Part shown: piece by piece, positions 12,022-23,665 of the stretch
Position numbering within the stretch: the stretch's first letter is position 1
Layout of the letters: each line of letters begins with the position of its first letter
The notes under the pieces: model-generated
Database searches by the model: none
Told to the model about the DNA's origin: nothing
The model's input: only the letters and a program-made list of their open reading frames with translations
DNA from: Aquilaria yunnanensis
Lineage: Eukaryota; Streptophyta; Magnoliopsida; Malvales; Thymelaeaceae
Assembly: GCA_039654915.1 (NCBI GenBank)
Contig: CM077599.1
Span: forward strand, 66,640,501 to 66,704,500
Length of the DNA stretch: 64,000 nucleotides
Direction: 5' to 3'
Translations under genes and position numbers: made by a program

Positions 12022-14461
12022 TGTTACCACCTCATAAAAATAGAAGAATTATAAGTGCGGCATAGTGGCTAAAAACCATTATAATGTATAATTCTCTTCA
12101 TAGTGATGGAAGTGTAAGGGATAAAAGGTATAGTGAACAACTCCTTAAAAGTGTTCCACTTTAGTAACATGGGCCCCAAGAAAAGCCTTAAGGATTGCTT
12201 GTTTGTCAAGCAACCTATGGACTTTTTTGTAAGATTTTAGAAATTCGGGTACTCAATTGTAAAACTTTCACAAAAGAGATTTGGAGAGTTATAGGAAGGA
12301 TATGAATGGTATGAAAGTGCTATTAGAGGACCAAATTGCTTATAAAAGACAAGTATGGACAAAGGAAAAGAAAAAAAAGGGCTTTAAGGACTTAAGTGTT
12401 CTATTGTGTGCCTTTGGTTGTCTATACTTATGACTTAAGTCAAATGGAAGTTTTGTGGGGGTTATCCCATATAATGAGGGGCTACTATGGCATGGGATAA
12501 GGAATTCAAATGTGGGCCAATAGATTAAGGTAAAGAAACCATGGTCTTGTAGCAAGGAAAATGACATAAAGCTTGGTTAAGTTTGTTAAGTGTGTTTAGT
12601 GCACTTAAGACAATATAAGTGTCCATTCTTGTCCTTATCTCCCAAATTTCGGCCTCCACTAGAAAAAAAGAAGCCAACCCCCTCCTCCACACTTCCTTCA
12701 TAACCAACATACCTTCAAACTCAAAACTACTAGCAGTTGAAGTCAAGGAAGCACAATTGGAAGCTATTTGGTGTTATTACTTGAGTGCACCTAGGATAAA
12801 GCTCCAATTTCATCATACCCATCAAGGTAAGAGTTTTCTTGCTCTCATGGGTTGTTTTCTATATTTTCAAGCAACCATGGAGCTAGGGCTAAGTTTGGAA
12901 AAGAGTCATGAGCTTGATGAACCAAGCTTAGTGAGGGGAGTGCACTTAATGAAGTTTTGTGACCTAGTGTGAAGTGCACAGTGATGGCAGCGAATTGAAG
13001 GGTTTCTAGAGCCCAAAGTTAGGACTAACTAGTGTTAAACCGTCCTAAGACCAAGCATTAGCTTGAGGAGGGCTGCCATCGTGATTTGGTTATGTTTATT
13101 ATGTGTTTTATGGACTAACCTATAGTATATGTTGCTGCCACATTTTATGTGTTTGTTGGTTGTTATATCTTGTATATATGCATTGTGGTTTTATGTTTTA
13201 GTGTCTTTGGATGCAGATTTTAATGATGGTCACATTGCTTATTGAATCCAAGCGCTACCCTTACTAAGTTTCTCAATGAAACTTACTCCCCTCAATTCCG
13301 TCATTTCAGGTCCAGCAGAAAGCTTAGCTTCAAACTAACCTTTGTGGTTTGATTTTTGGCCTAAATTTGTAGGTACTTAAACTTCCATATGTCTAGTTGT
13401 GATCTAAAAGTTTTGGTGATTTTAGGAGCACATTTGCCATTTTTAGTGATGGTACTTATTGTGTTATGCAGTAGCTGTCCAGCATCCTGTTCTAGAGTCC
13501 ATTGTGTCTCAAGCACTCCTGTAACCTAGGGTGCATATTTAGCTGAGTTAAGAGCATTTTGTAGTGCATGTATGCATGCACATGTAGTGTATGTAAAATG
13601 AGAAAAGTATGTGAGCATTTGAGTAATGTTTTGGCTATATAAGTGATGTGGTGCAAAGCTGCTTAAGTGTGAATGATGGGCTGCTTACTTGTAAATTCTG
13701 TTTTAGCCATATATTGTTGTTAAATGCAAGGGAATGTATTTCCTATGTGTAATGGACATATATGGGGTAGCCTTAGAGGGCTTTCCCCTTGTGAATGAAG
13801 TGTTTGCACACTTATGAAATTTTGTATGGGCAAAATGATCATAAAATGACCAAAATTTTGACTCTACACTTAAAGTTCTATATCTCCCTTTGTAGAAGAA
13901 ATCTTGGTACGAAATTTTGACCACACATAGAGAACATCTAGAGGTTAAATTGGGATTTAGAATTTCTGAATTTGGAGACTTGTAGCCAAAGATAGGATGT
14001 ACCAAAATTGGCTAAGTTACTGTTTATTTGGTCAAAATTTTGTAACCAACTTCAAAAATTCATAACTTGGTCCATAGGTGGGCTATTGATGTAAAAAAAA
14101 ATTTATTTGTTTGCTATGAGTCTCTACTTGATAATGGAGCAAAGAAAACATAGGAGTACATGGCTAGAATGATACAGTTTATTAGTGGAAGTTACAGGTG
14201 CAGTGGCTGGTCACTAGAACTTAACAAGATTGCATAATGTGTGGTAACCAAGATTAAGACTTGTGCTAGTGTTTTCCTTCTTTGCTGCCATGGTGTGCAT
14301 GATGGTTGGACCAATATGCATGTGTTTACATAGTGCTCAAGTGGGTCACTTGGGTATGCACACTAAGGGTAGTGTTCTGACGACCTACAAGACACACTAA
14401 TCCTGAAAGTTTAAATGCACAGTTTTGGCACCATAATTAGACTACCCTGGAGTGGGTAACA
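12022..14461 (+). repeat. 5' LTR of the outer Gypsy element
   Basis: 2440 bp, TG...CA. Roughly one difference per ten bases from the 3' LTR in the first 200 bp, plus several indels: a 24-bp block after 13150 and about 27 bp near 13000 differ between the copies. A possible TATA element is tatataagt-like sequence at about 12612. Its 73-117 codon open frames are not conserved in the other copy and are not genes. Confidence 0.9.
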
Positions 14462-14466
14462 GATGT

Positions 14467-14478
14467 TGGTATCAGAGC
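14467..14478 (+). promoter_or_regulatory. Primer-binding site, initiator tRNA-Met
   Basis: TGGTATCAGAGC lies 5 bp after the LTR. It is the standard complement to the 3' end of plant initiator tRNA-Met, used to prime minus-strand synthesis. Confidence 0.9.
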
Positions 14479-14591
14479 ATGGTTTATACATGAACATAAC
14501 ATATAGTTGCATTGCATGCTTCTACATACATGAACTAAGTTTAGTCAGCTACTAGTGTCAAGTACCATTGAAATACCTATAATTTTTATAT

Positions 14592-15975
14592 GTGCTCTAT
14601 GGTGAATCATCAATGCAGGAAGTAAACATTGTTGCCACAAGGAGAGGGGAACCACCCCGAAGGCCTTCTACTGACTCTAGGCAACAAAGAAATGGACATA
14701 ATAGAGGGAAACAGGGCCAACAGAGGGTACCAAATCTTGAAGTGCCTCAGGTTTGGTTAGAGCTTCAGAGGAACTTAACTCTAATCAATGAAAACTCAGT
14801 AAGGCCGATTCAAGCAAAACAATAAGGAGTCCAAGTAGCTCAAGCAGAACCAGTTCAAGATGCACAACAGCAACCAAAATGGGATACTAGGAACACATCT
14901 GAATATGTTCCCTCTAGAAGGATAAAAGATACAAATGATGAAGATGTTGAGGAGGAAGATGAAGATAGGAGAAATCCAAGAGGAAGAATACTAAGGTCTG
15001 AGATTGGTCAGGTATCCAAGACCAATCCCTCAGTCTATGACCATTCCTGCACTAGGAATAAGATTGAGGAAAGCCATGAGAGAAGATCCAGGAGAAGGCA
15101 GAGAGATCATAGAGAGCACCACCATACAAAGGGCTCTCACAGATCCAAGAGGCACAGATAAGATGATCTAGAAGGCCTAGATGAAGTCAGACTGTTGGAA
15201 AGGTTTCAAGGCCTAAGACCTCTACAGTATGATGGAAGAGCTGGGCTAGAGAAAGCTGAGGGGTGATTAATTTTCATTGAAAAAATGTTTGAGAGGATGC
15301 TACTTAGCTTCACCAAGAAAGTGTCACTGGCTACCTACAATCTGGTAGGCAGTGCAGCGATGTGGTAGAGCAACACCAGAGATAGATATGTTGTCCAGAG
15401 GGGTAGAAGGCCACGAGAAGACATGGAAATGACCTGGCCAGAGTTCACCCAGCTATTTCAGGAGTAGTACATCATTGATGCCATCAAGGATATGAAGCAA
15501 GCAGAATTTGATGCTCTAAGGTAGGACAATCTTAGTGTCCTAGAGTATGAGCACAAATTCAATCAGTTGGTGAGGTATGCTCCTCAGTATCATGGACTGG
15601 AGGAGTTGAAGGCCAAAAGATTTGTCAAAGGCCTGAGGTCAGACATCAGAAAGATTGTAAGACCTTTTGGAGCAGTCACATATTATGAAGTAGTGTAGAA
15701 AGCTCTATTATTTGAGCAAGAGAAGTATGATACTAGGTATTTTCCCAGTGGACCAGAAGAAAGCAGCCAGGCAGGAGGCAAGCAGAAAAAGCCACCACAT
15801 GGCAAGGGAATTGCTAAGAGTTCCCATCTTAGTGGTGAGGGCAAGGAAAAGAAGAAGTCCCTTGGCCTAAGGTGTCCTAAGTGCAAGAAGTTTCATGGAA
15901 AGAAACCTTGCTATTTTGACACCCAAGCATGTCTAAGACGTGGATCCATGGATCATTGGATCAAAGACTGCCCAC
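14592..15975 (+). pseudogene. gag of the outer Gypsy element, broken
   Basis: The frame starting at the ATG at 14592 encodes a basic N-terminus, then a retrotransposon Gag domain from about 15180, where the segment around 15270 reads L-I-F-I-E-K-M-F-E-R-M. It ends in a Cys/His-rich tail at about 15870-15975, where one knuckle cysteine appears replaced by arginine (C-L-R-R-G-S-M-D-H-W). Gag would form the nucleocapsid. In-frame stops occur near 14823, 15264, 15366, 15465, 15522 and 15696. Several are TAG where Gln (CAG) or Trp (TGG) is expected. Confidence 0.75.
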
Positions 15976-16509
15976 AGGCTCAAAGAAGGCGACCAAGGTC
16001 CAGTAAGGCCTATTGGGGCAGGACCTAGAGGGGGAGCACCTAGGGAGGGACAGCAAAGGCCAATTCCTCCAGTGCAGATAGCTGGCAGAGTCTTCCAAGT
16101 GGAAAGGCAAGAGACATCACAGCAAGGAGAAGCACTAAGAGGTAATATTTGTCCTAATGAAATGTCTGTTAGTGTTCTATTTGATACTGGTGCATCTGTT
16201 TCTATAATGGCTAGGAAATTTGTTGATACCATGAAGTTGCCTACTGAAATCAGGCTTAGGATATCCTTAGTGAAAACAGCAGGTAGTCAATGTCTTTTCA
16301 TTAATGACCTAGCTAAGGATTGTGAGCTAGTAGTAAGAAAGACTAAGGTTATAACTAATCTGCTAGTGTTGGACATTCCTAAGTATGATTTAATGCTGGG
16401 TATGAATTGGCTTGCTATGCATAACATAAGAATTGATTGTGCTAAGAGGCAAATCACATTGTCTGATGGTGAAGTGCATGCATTAGTGAATTCTAAGGAA
16501 TTAGTATGA
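15940..16509 (+). pseudogene. Aspartic protease region of the outer Gypsy element
   Basis: A 189-codon frame, shifted relative to gag, contains the retroviral-type protease active site V-L-F-D-T-G-A-S at about residue 80. It continues to the flap-side L-V-L-D-I-P-K-Y-D-L-M-L-G-M-N-W-L, typical of Gypsy proteases (D-x-I-L-G-M-D-W-L). The protease would cut the Gag-Pol polyprotein. It ends at a stop at 16507, and RT continues in another frame from 16511, so at least one frameshift separates the domains. The initiator ATG is probably not the real start; the domain belongs to a polyprotein. Confidence 0.8.
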
Positions 16510-16510
16510 A

Positions 16511-17894
16511 ATGCATGGCATGGAGCTAGAGGTACTAGATCAGATACCTATGATTTCTAAGTATGATTATTGTTATGCATTGAATAAATTACACTGTGAA
16601 GAAGAAGTGGATAGAATACCTGTAGTGAAAAACTTTCCAGAAGTCTTTCCTAAAGACCTGCCAGGTATTCCTCAACTAAGGGAGATTGAGTTTGAGATCA
16701 AGCTGCAACCAGGAGCTAGTCCAATATCCATTCCTCCTTACAGAATGCCTATCACAGAGATGAATGAGCTCAAGAAACAGCTTGATGAACTTTTTGAAAA
16801 AAGGTTCATAAGGCCAAGTGTTTTACCAAGGGGAGCTCCTCTTCTCTTTGTGAAGAAAAAGGATGGATCATTAAGACTATGCATTGACTACAAGAAGCTC
16901 AATGCAATGACTATCAAGAACAAGTATCCACTCCCTAGGATTTAGGATCTTTTTTATCAACTAAAGGGAGCTAAGATCTTCTCCAAAATAGATTTGAGAT
17001 CTGGATACTTTCAATTGAGAATAAATGAAGAAAATATTGCTAAGACTACATTTAGGACCAAATATAGGTATTATGAATACACAATCATGCCATTTGGTTT
17101 GACTAATGCCCCAGTTGTCTTCATGGACCTGATGAACAGGGTGTTCAGACCACATCTGGACTAATTTGTGGTTGTGTTCATTGATGACATCCTAGTGTAT
17201 TCTAATGATGAAAATGAACATGAACATCATCTGAAGATTGTCTTAAAGACTCTACTGGAACATCAGCTTTATGCCAAGTTATCATGGTGCCAATTTTGGA
17301 TAAAAGAAGTGTTTTTCCTATGACACATCATAGATGAACAAGGCCTTAAGGCAAACCCTGAAAAGGTCAAGGCAGTGCAAGAGTGGGAAAAACTAAAGAC
17401 TGTAAAGGAAATCAAAAGTTTCCTAAGATTAGTTGGATACTACAGGAAATTTGTAGCAGGCTTTTCCATGATTACCTCAGTTCTTACTTATCTGACCAAG
17501 AAAGGTCAAAGATTTGAGTGGACTGAGAAGTGTGAAAAGAGTTTACAGGAACTCAAGTAGAGGTTGATTAAAGCTCCAGTATTGATTCTTCCTGATCCAA
17601 GTAAGACCTACATCATCTATACAGCTGCATCTAGATCTGGGTTAGGTTGTATGCTTATGCATGACAAAAATGTCATTGTTTATAGGTCACGGTAATTGAG
17701 ACCCCATGAGCAAAATTATCCTACCTATGACCTAAAACTGACAGTAGTGATTTTCGCTCTAAAGCAATTGAGTCATTACTTGATGGGTAGTTTCTTTGTG
17801 ATCTACACTAACCATAAGAGCCTAAAGTACTTGTTCACTCAGAAAAAGTTGAACTTGAGGTAAAGGAGATGCTTAGAGTACATCAAGGACTATG
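16511..17894 (+). pseudogene. Reverse transcriptase and first part of RNase H of the outer Gypsy element
   Basis: The frame from 16511 carries the linker before RT ([13 protein letters not shown]), the core L-C-I-D-Y-K-K-L-N and the catalytic F-I-D-D-I-L-V-Y-S box (about 17178-17205). RNase H starts near 17600 and reads to L-E-Y-I-K-D-Y at 17894, where the solo LTR interrupts it. Stops at about 16943, 17162, 17321, 17558, 17693 and 17861 lie in otherwise good similarity; most are TAG/TAA where Gln is usual. RT and RNase H would make double-stranded cDNA from element RNA. The next residues are found at 21001-21033 and 40384 onward. Confidence 0.85.
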
Positions 17895-20800
17895 TGTCAC
17901 AGGCCTTGAACCTTAATCCTATTTAAGTCATATAGGACCCCAGGAACCTTACACTTATTCAGTGTTAGGCCTATGTAAATTTGTCCTTAGTGGGCCTGTT
18001 AATTGATTAAATCCTTAATGCAATACTGTTTTATACTATGCCTTACTATGGCTGTAGGTCAATGACCATAAAAATAAGATATAATCGATGCAGCTGGCCA
18101 GCACTTCAAACATGCATTTATATAAAACATAATATTATGCATCGTGAATCCATACAAGCTACTAGGGAACACAACCACTAGTTCCATAGCATTTACCAGA
18201 GGCATAACTTCCACACACACATATATATACATCATATGCAAAAGTGTTATACATATGCTGCACAATGAGAATCTTGGGATCCAATCCCACCTGAGTTACA
18301 CTGCCAAAAAGGGGTCACTACAGTGTTCAGGTATTCCCTGTTTCTTGCCTCTGTACAACAAAGGCCAGTAAGTTAGTATTCCAGTAATTAGGAACCTACA
18401 AAAAAGAAACTTAATAATAATGTACAATATTAATTAACTTCTGCACACCTGGTATCAAAATACTAACAACCAGTTTCTTTATTGGTTATTAGCCCCAGGT
18501 CCACCAGTATCTGCACACAAAATATGTAAGGGATGTGAGAACCAAAAGTTCTCAGTAAGGGTTATAACCTGCAAGAAAATCAACAATATAGGACCGTGCA
18601 TATTATCCATAAGGATGTCGATATATGCATAGTGCACTTGAGCTCAAGTCATAGTGCTAGGAACTCGTATTATTGGCCAATAATTATGGGAGTAGGTAGT
18701 TCCCACAATTCCTTTACTCAATTGTCCTTCAATTGACAAGTCCAACTTGTCCATACAAATACTGCTTTGAAAGCTTCTTAGTATTTGTTAATATCCCTTA
18801 TTTTATGTACAGGAGTGAACTATTTGCTTATTTAGTGCATGTGTTAGTGCTACCTTTATCAGGTTTCGTGAGTGGTTAAGGACACCTCCCCCTCTTAGGT
18901 CCATCCAGGTCTTAGCCCATCATTGTGACCTTAGGTATCGTAGCTTCCTAACCCGTCATACTCACCGTAAATTAGACCATATCAAGGTCCATTTTGCCTA
19001 TAGATATAAGTTTACAATTATGCACTTACACACTTCATATGCACTTCATAGTTTGGCTTCTTACCAAACCCAATCATATAAGCTTCTCAAATAGCCATCA
19101 ATACTCAAATCATATGCTTGTTAAATTTATCCATAATTCAGCCACTTGATATACAAGTATCATAGCCAAATTTATTTAACACATAAGCATACAAATTAAA
19201 TAACCCTTACCTTAGATAACTTAATTTGCAAGCTTCAAGTACTTAGCCTTTTTGTCTCGGTTTCAACCCAAACTTAGGCCATCTTTTAGTAGCTTATTCC
19301 CAGAACCTATATTGATCATTTTAAGCACAATTTATCAATTTTAACACTTGAAAACAGCCCATGAAACAACCACCAACTGCCCAGAATTTTCTGTCTCCGG
19401 TTTGCCTATCTTGCGGTTCTTTACACTTTTAATAGCATAAAAGCAACCTAAATCTTGCTCTCTTAATTTTTATGAATTGTATACTAGTGTATAAGCAAGA
19501 TTATTACCTCCAAAATCCACCAAAAATACTGTAATAATACAGTTTAATCTTGGAAGTAACTACAATTACAGCAACACCAAAACTTCACCTTAATGCACAT
19601 TCATGGCATTCATCGGCGATTCACTTCCAAATAAATGTTCTCTTGCTTCTTAGCTTTTAAAAACCAAATCATAAACAAGATAACATCATCTAGAATTAAT
19701 TTAAACCATTAAAACCAGCAGCTCCTAGCTGGAAAAAAATTAATTCCACAAGCTCTTACCTAATGCACCTTAAATGCACAACATGGTTTCTATGTGTATT
19801 TCACTGCCCAGCGCCTATTCTCCCACTTCCTGGCCTTCAAATACCAGTTTATAAGTAAGAAAATAACTTTATTGAGCTACCAAAACCCCTGGAACATGAA
19901 ATTATGGCTGGTTATAAAAGAATTAAACCATACTTAGCTCAACACTCACGGTTTCGGCTACACAAAAATTTCAGCCTTAGTTCTTTTTGGGTTTGAGCTC
20001 ATTGGCATCTCAAATTACTTCTTAAAGCTAGGAAACATATCAAACAACAATCCTAGCCATGATTTATTTCATAAAAATCACATGAATAGTGCCATAAATT
20101 CAAAGATGATGAAAACTACACTATAGGAGCAAAATTAACCATGGATAAGCTCATAAACACCTTCAAACATGTTGAGCACCTTTGATTTCTCTCAAAAACC
20201 AAGTCTAACATTAATTTCCAGAATTTATAGAGTTAAACTGTAGCTCAAAAATAGGGGAAATAATAAAACTAAACTTACTCAGACAAGAAGCAACAATTCC
20301 TAGCTTAGGATAGCATAAATCTTGATTTTCCTTCAAAATCTTGCTTATTTATGCTTGGATTTGATGGATTGGAGCTTGGATATGGTTTGGCTATGGTGTT
20401 TGGATAGAAAGAGAGGTTTTGGTGGTCTGGAGACGAAGGTGGAAGAAGATGGCCGAGCAATTAATGGGAAGCCAACTTATGTAGGCTTTAATTGCACATG
20501 CCACGCACATGGTGCTGTCTTTGTACGCTCCAGGAAATTTGGGTTTATTCGTAACACGCTAAGAAGTTAAGGACCAAAATTGGTATTATACCGCGCCTGG
20601 TTCCTTTATAGATATAAATATGCGGCCAGTCCCAGCCTTTCAGTTATATTCCATTTTGTCCCTACGTTTATCAAGGTTACATATAAACCACTTAAAGACA
20701 ATCTAGTCAATTCACAAATTCACAATAATAGAGCGGAAATCACGAAAAGTCGTGATACCTCAAATTTAATATTTTCTCATGCTCTAATCAACCGTGCCAT

Positions 20801-20995
20801 AAAAATGGGTCATTATGTGAAATGACCAAAATGCCCTTCTTGGCCCGGCTTGCTTAAATGATCAATTTTATTCATTTTTAACTACTAGACCCTAAATTAC
20901 CGAGACTTAGCTTGCAAATAAATTATCTAAGGTGTAATTTATTAAATTAACTAATTACCTGGCTGATTAGACTTATAGCTTCGAGGGCCGTCACA
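17895..20995 (-). mobile_element. Solo LTR (3.1 kb) of a Gypsy element
   Basis: Bounded by TGTCACAGGCC and GGGCCGTCACA (TG...CA) and by perfect ctatg duplications (17890-17894, 20996-21000), it interrupts the RNase H frame of the outer element at a codon-precise point. There is no primer site, polypurine tract or coding sequence inside. Minus orientation is inferred from a TATA-like run (TTTATATCTATAAAGG, about 20622-20605) followed by transcribed-looking sequence, and from the phrase CTTACTGAGAACTTTTGGTT (about 18560-18541), which resembles the matching part of Tekay/Del LTRs. It probably arose by LTR-LTR recombination deleting a full element. Confidence 0.8.
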
Positions 20996-21038
20996 CTATG
21001 ACTGCAATATAGAGTACACAGAGGGCAAAGGCAATCTA
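20996..21038 (+). pseudogene. Remnant slice of the outer element's RNase H
   Basis: These 43 bp start with the ctatg duplication of the solo LTR. They code for the RNase H tail (D-C-N-I-E-Y-T-E-G-K-A-N in the plus frame) and end with the atcta duplication of the Tat element. The frame joins 17894 on one side and 40384 on the other, where it continues L-V-A-D-A-L-S-R. This proves that both insertions hit the same exon-like region of one element. Confidence 0.85.
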
Positions 21039-21886
21039 TGATGTCCTGGGGCATCTTCACTGGAAGGCATGGTGACTTCCGGGAGGACTTCCTGTGAGGG
21101 AGAGCGTCTGGAGTTAAGGTTTCCCAAGGGAATATGCCTGAAAAGTTCAGAGAAGAGGGTTAGGAGGTCCTCGGGGTGCTTTTCCAGGGAGGAGCCTCCG
21201 ACGCCCAAGTCAGTTTCCTGATAAGGTAAGAGGGAAACACTAGAGTTTTTAGTGGGCTTGCCTGTATTTTCTCGAGGAGGAAGAGTCGAACCGTTTGCCA
21301 GTGTCTGTTCCTTGGTATTTATAGAGAAGCCCTGCCCGTTCAGATGACGACACGTGTTCGGTCGAATGTTCTCTGAGTTTCTGGGCGTAGGGGGCAAGTA
21401 GCCGGTAACAGGCTCCTTGAGTCTTGAACCGAGACAGGTCGTGACAAGACCTGGACGGCGTCGGCGTGTCAAATCGCCGTTTGAGGTGACATGTAGCGTC
21501 TGTGGGCGGCATGTTAGAGGCTCCTTAAATGCTCATGCCGTACTTCCGAGGTCCTCTGGGCGAGGTCGTTCTTTGACACGGTCGCCCTTCTTCGGGAGTT
21601 ATGCTCGTGCTTTTGGGGGGTTCCCTTGTTCTGAGGTTCCACCTTCGGGGAGATTCCCTTCTGATAGCTAATTCTCTGCGTCCGAAGGTGATCCATTTGG
21701 TCCCCCGAGGGAGCCGGCACCATCTTTGCGATCCCTGGCATTCTTGCCGAAGTTCCAAGTTCGGGGTGCTTGGCTTTGTTCCTTCCGAGGTCAGTGATGG
21801 TGTCTCTTTCGGGTGACGCCAGGCTTCCTGATCATACTTTCGGCAGGAAGTACGCACTGGGAGAGGAGATGGTCCTTCGGCTATCA
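21039..21886 (-). repeat. 3' LTR of the Tat element
   Basis: 848 bp; the partner is 39537-40383. The TATA box (TATAAATA on the minus strand) is at about 21323-21314. Open frames inside are shadows of GC-rich LTR sequence. Confidence 0.9.
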
Positions 21887-21898
21887 CAAGCCCCCCTC
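21887..21898 (-). promoter_or_regulatory. Polypurine tract of the Tat element
   Basis: The minus strand reads GAGGGGGGCTTG directly before the 3' LTR, the position where plus-strand DNA synthesis is primed. It confirms minus orientation. Confidence 0.7.
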
Positions 21899-22055
21899 CA
21901 GAAAGCCGAGGTTGGAACTTCGGTTTGGCAGCTTTCAAAAGGAGTACTTCGGGGCCTTGGGTAACCTACTTCTTTACTTTTGTAGGTCTGTGAAACGTCG
22001 CGTCTCGCAACCAGACGTGTCAGTCTGGAGCGGCGCGCCGTCTGTCAGAAGGAGT
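21899..22055. other. Tat element interior between polypurine tract and Copia insertion
   Basis: A short GC-rich non-coding stretch continuous with 30860 onward once the Copia element is removed. It ends in the ggagt duplication (22051-22055) and would lie upstream of the antisense gene's promoter. Confidence 0.7.
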
Positions 22056-22520
22056 TGAAGATTTTCAGGATCTCAATAATAACATACTCTTATGTTATTC
22101 ATTTGTGTATATGCCACATGCATATAAGTTTTCCATACATATTGTCTCAAAAACAATATCTAGCATGCTATTTGAGTTCAACATGAATATAGACATACTT
22201 ATCCAGTCAAACAAACTTAGCATGCCACTAAGATCATTCATAAAACTTAAATCCTTAGCATGCTACTAAAGCAAGAAAGGATGCGTACCTTCCTTTTTGA
22301 TAGTCTTGTGCCGAAAAGGAAAAGGAAGGACTTGATCTTAGAGATACGCCTTGAGGCTTGAATTGAGATGAAGAATCTCAATGTAATTCCACCCACAATG
22401 CTCTAAGAAAGTGTCTAATATTTCGGCTCTTTAAAGGAATGAAAGGAGGAACTTTTCTCTCAAGAAAAATGGTGCAAATTGAGTGTAAAATTCGTACACA
22501 CAATGGCCAGCCACTAAAGG

Positions 22521-22530
22521 CTATTTATAG
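22521..22530 (-). promoter_or_regulatory. TATA box of the Copia 3' LTR
   Basis: The minus strand reads CTATAAATAG, a canonical plant TATA box. The same box is at 29736-29727 in the 5' LTR, where it would drive the genomic transcript. Confidence 0.7.
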
Positions 22531-22574
22531 ATGACCAAAAGGCACACCTTTACACCAAGAAAGGTGTCCTTTAA

Positions 22575-22780
22575 GCCAAAGAACACTTCCTTTGGCTAAG
22601 GGTCATGTATGGTGGCGAAAATACATGTCTTTTAGCCAAGGAACACTTCCTTTGGCCTATAACCACCCATAACTACCTTATGGGCGAAAATACATGTCTT
22701 TTAAGTCAAGGAACACTTCCTTTGGCCTATAACCACCCATAACTACCTTATGGGCGAAAATACATGTCTTTTAAGTCTAA
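22575..22780. repeat. 70-bp tandem repeat inside the Copia 3' LTR
   Basis: Two nearly perfect 70-bp units (22637-22706, 22707-22776) follow a degenerate copy starting near 22575. Each holds an imperfect palindrome, ccaaggaa-cac-ttcctttgg. The 70-codon open frame at 22750-22962 arises from this repetitive DNA. Confidence 0.85.
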
Positions 22781-23095
22781 AGGACATCACATTTGGTGCA
22801 ATAACCACCTCAACCACCTCCATGGCCGAACATACATGTCCATTCACCCAAGGAACACTTCCTTTGGATGAAAGGACATGTTCTTTTAGCCAAGACTTAT
22901 TTCTTTTGATGAAGAGACATACCTTTACACAAAAGATGTGTCTCTTGGTGGTTTTGAGCTAAAAACAAGGTGAGCTGGCACAAAGCTAGCTCAATATGCT
23001 ACTTATGCACCATTGAGCTCCTTTGAGCTCCAACCTAGCACCATGAACTAAGGTCCAGCTCCAAGAACTGACCTTGAGCTGGAGTTAGCTGCTTT

Positions 23096-23560
23096 CAGCT
23101 GAAGTAAACTGAAGTCCAGCTACACTCAGCTACCAAAAGCTGAAGTGAGCTGACTTGAGCTGAAGTCCAGCTACATTCAGCTACCATAAGCTGAAGTGAG
23201 CTGACTTGAGCTTACTTGAGCTAACTTGAGCTGAAGTCCAGCTACATTCAGCTACCATAAGCTGAAGTGAGCTGACTTGAGCTAACTTGAGCTGAAGTCC
23301 AGCTACATTCAGCTACCATAAGCTGAAGTGAGCTGACTTGAGCTGACTTGAGCTGAAGTCCAGCTACATTCAGCTACCATAAGCTGAAGTGAGTTGACTT
23401 GAGCTGACTTGAGCTAACTTGAGCTGAAGTCCAGCTACATTCAGCTACCATAAGCTGAAGTGAGCTGACTTGAGCTGACTTGAGCTAACTTGAGCTGAAG
23501 TCCAGCTACTTTGAGCTACTTATAGCTGAAGTGAGCTGACTTGAGCTAAGGGGAGCTACT
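23096..23560. repeat. Composite AGCT-rich minisatellite in the Copia 3' LTR
   Basis: About seven copies of a 51-bp core (beginning gagctgaagtccagctac) are separated by zero, one or two copies of a 10-bp module with variants gagctgactt, gagctaactt and gagcttactt. The first and last cores are the most diverged, as usual at array edges. The array lies in U3, upstream of the TATA box. The other LTR carries the same copy number and variants. Confidence 0.95.
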
Positions 23561-23653
23561 TCTAGCTGCCTTAGATACCTTTTCAAGCTATAGTTAGCTC
23601 AACGAGCTCAAATCCTATCTTAAAAGGATCTTGGTGCGCCAAGAATTCCAACA

Positions 23654-23665
23654 AACTCCCACTCG
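23654..23665 (-). promoter_or_regulatory. Polypurine tract of the Copia element
   Basis: The minus strand reads GAGTGGGAGTT next to the 3' LTR, a usual Copia plus-strand primer. Confidence 0.7.

Larger units (their letters stand above)
22056..23653 (-). repeat. 3' LTR of the Copia element
   Basis: 1598 bp and apparently identical to 29262-30859. In minus-strand terms the U3 part (high coordinates) holds the AGCT-rich minisatellite (23096-23560) and a 70-bp tandem repeat. The TATA box follows at 22530-22521, and R/U5 occupies the last 460 bp. Confidence 0.95.

Noticed and set aside
12525..12972. Overlapping frames of 73 and 117 codons as host genes
   Set aside because: They lie inside the 5' LTR of the outer Gypsy element, and the homologous part of the 3' LTR (42500-42972) does not keep the frames.
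22750..22962. 70-codon frame repeated exactly at 29956-30168 as a small gene
   Set aside because: It lies in the U3 tandem repeat of both Copia LTRs; identity reflects LTR identity, not protein conservation.
23096..23560. Regular repeats with short spacers reminiscent of a CRISPR array
   Set aside because: The spacers are themselves near-identical 10-bp modules, the array is duplicated exactly in both LTRs, and the context is a plant retrotransposon. It is a minisatellite.
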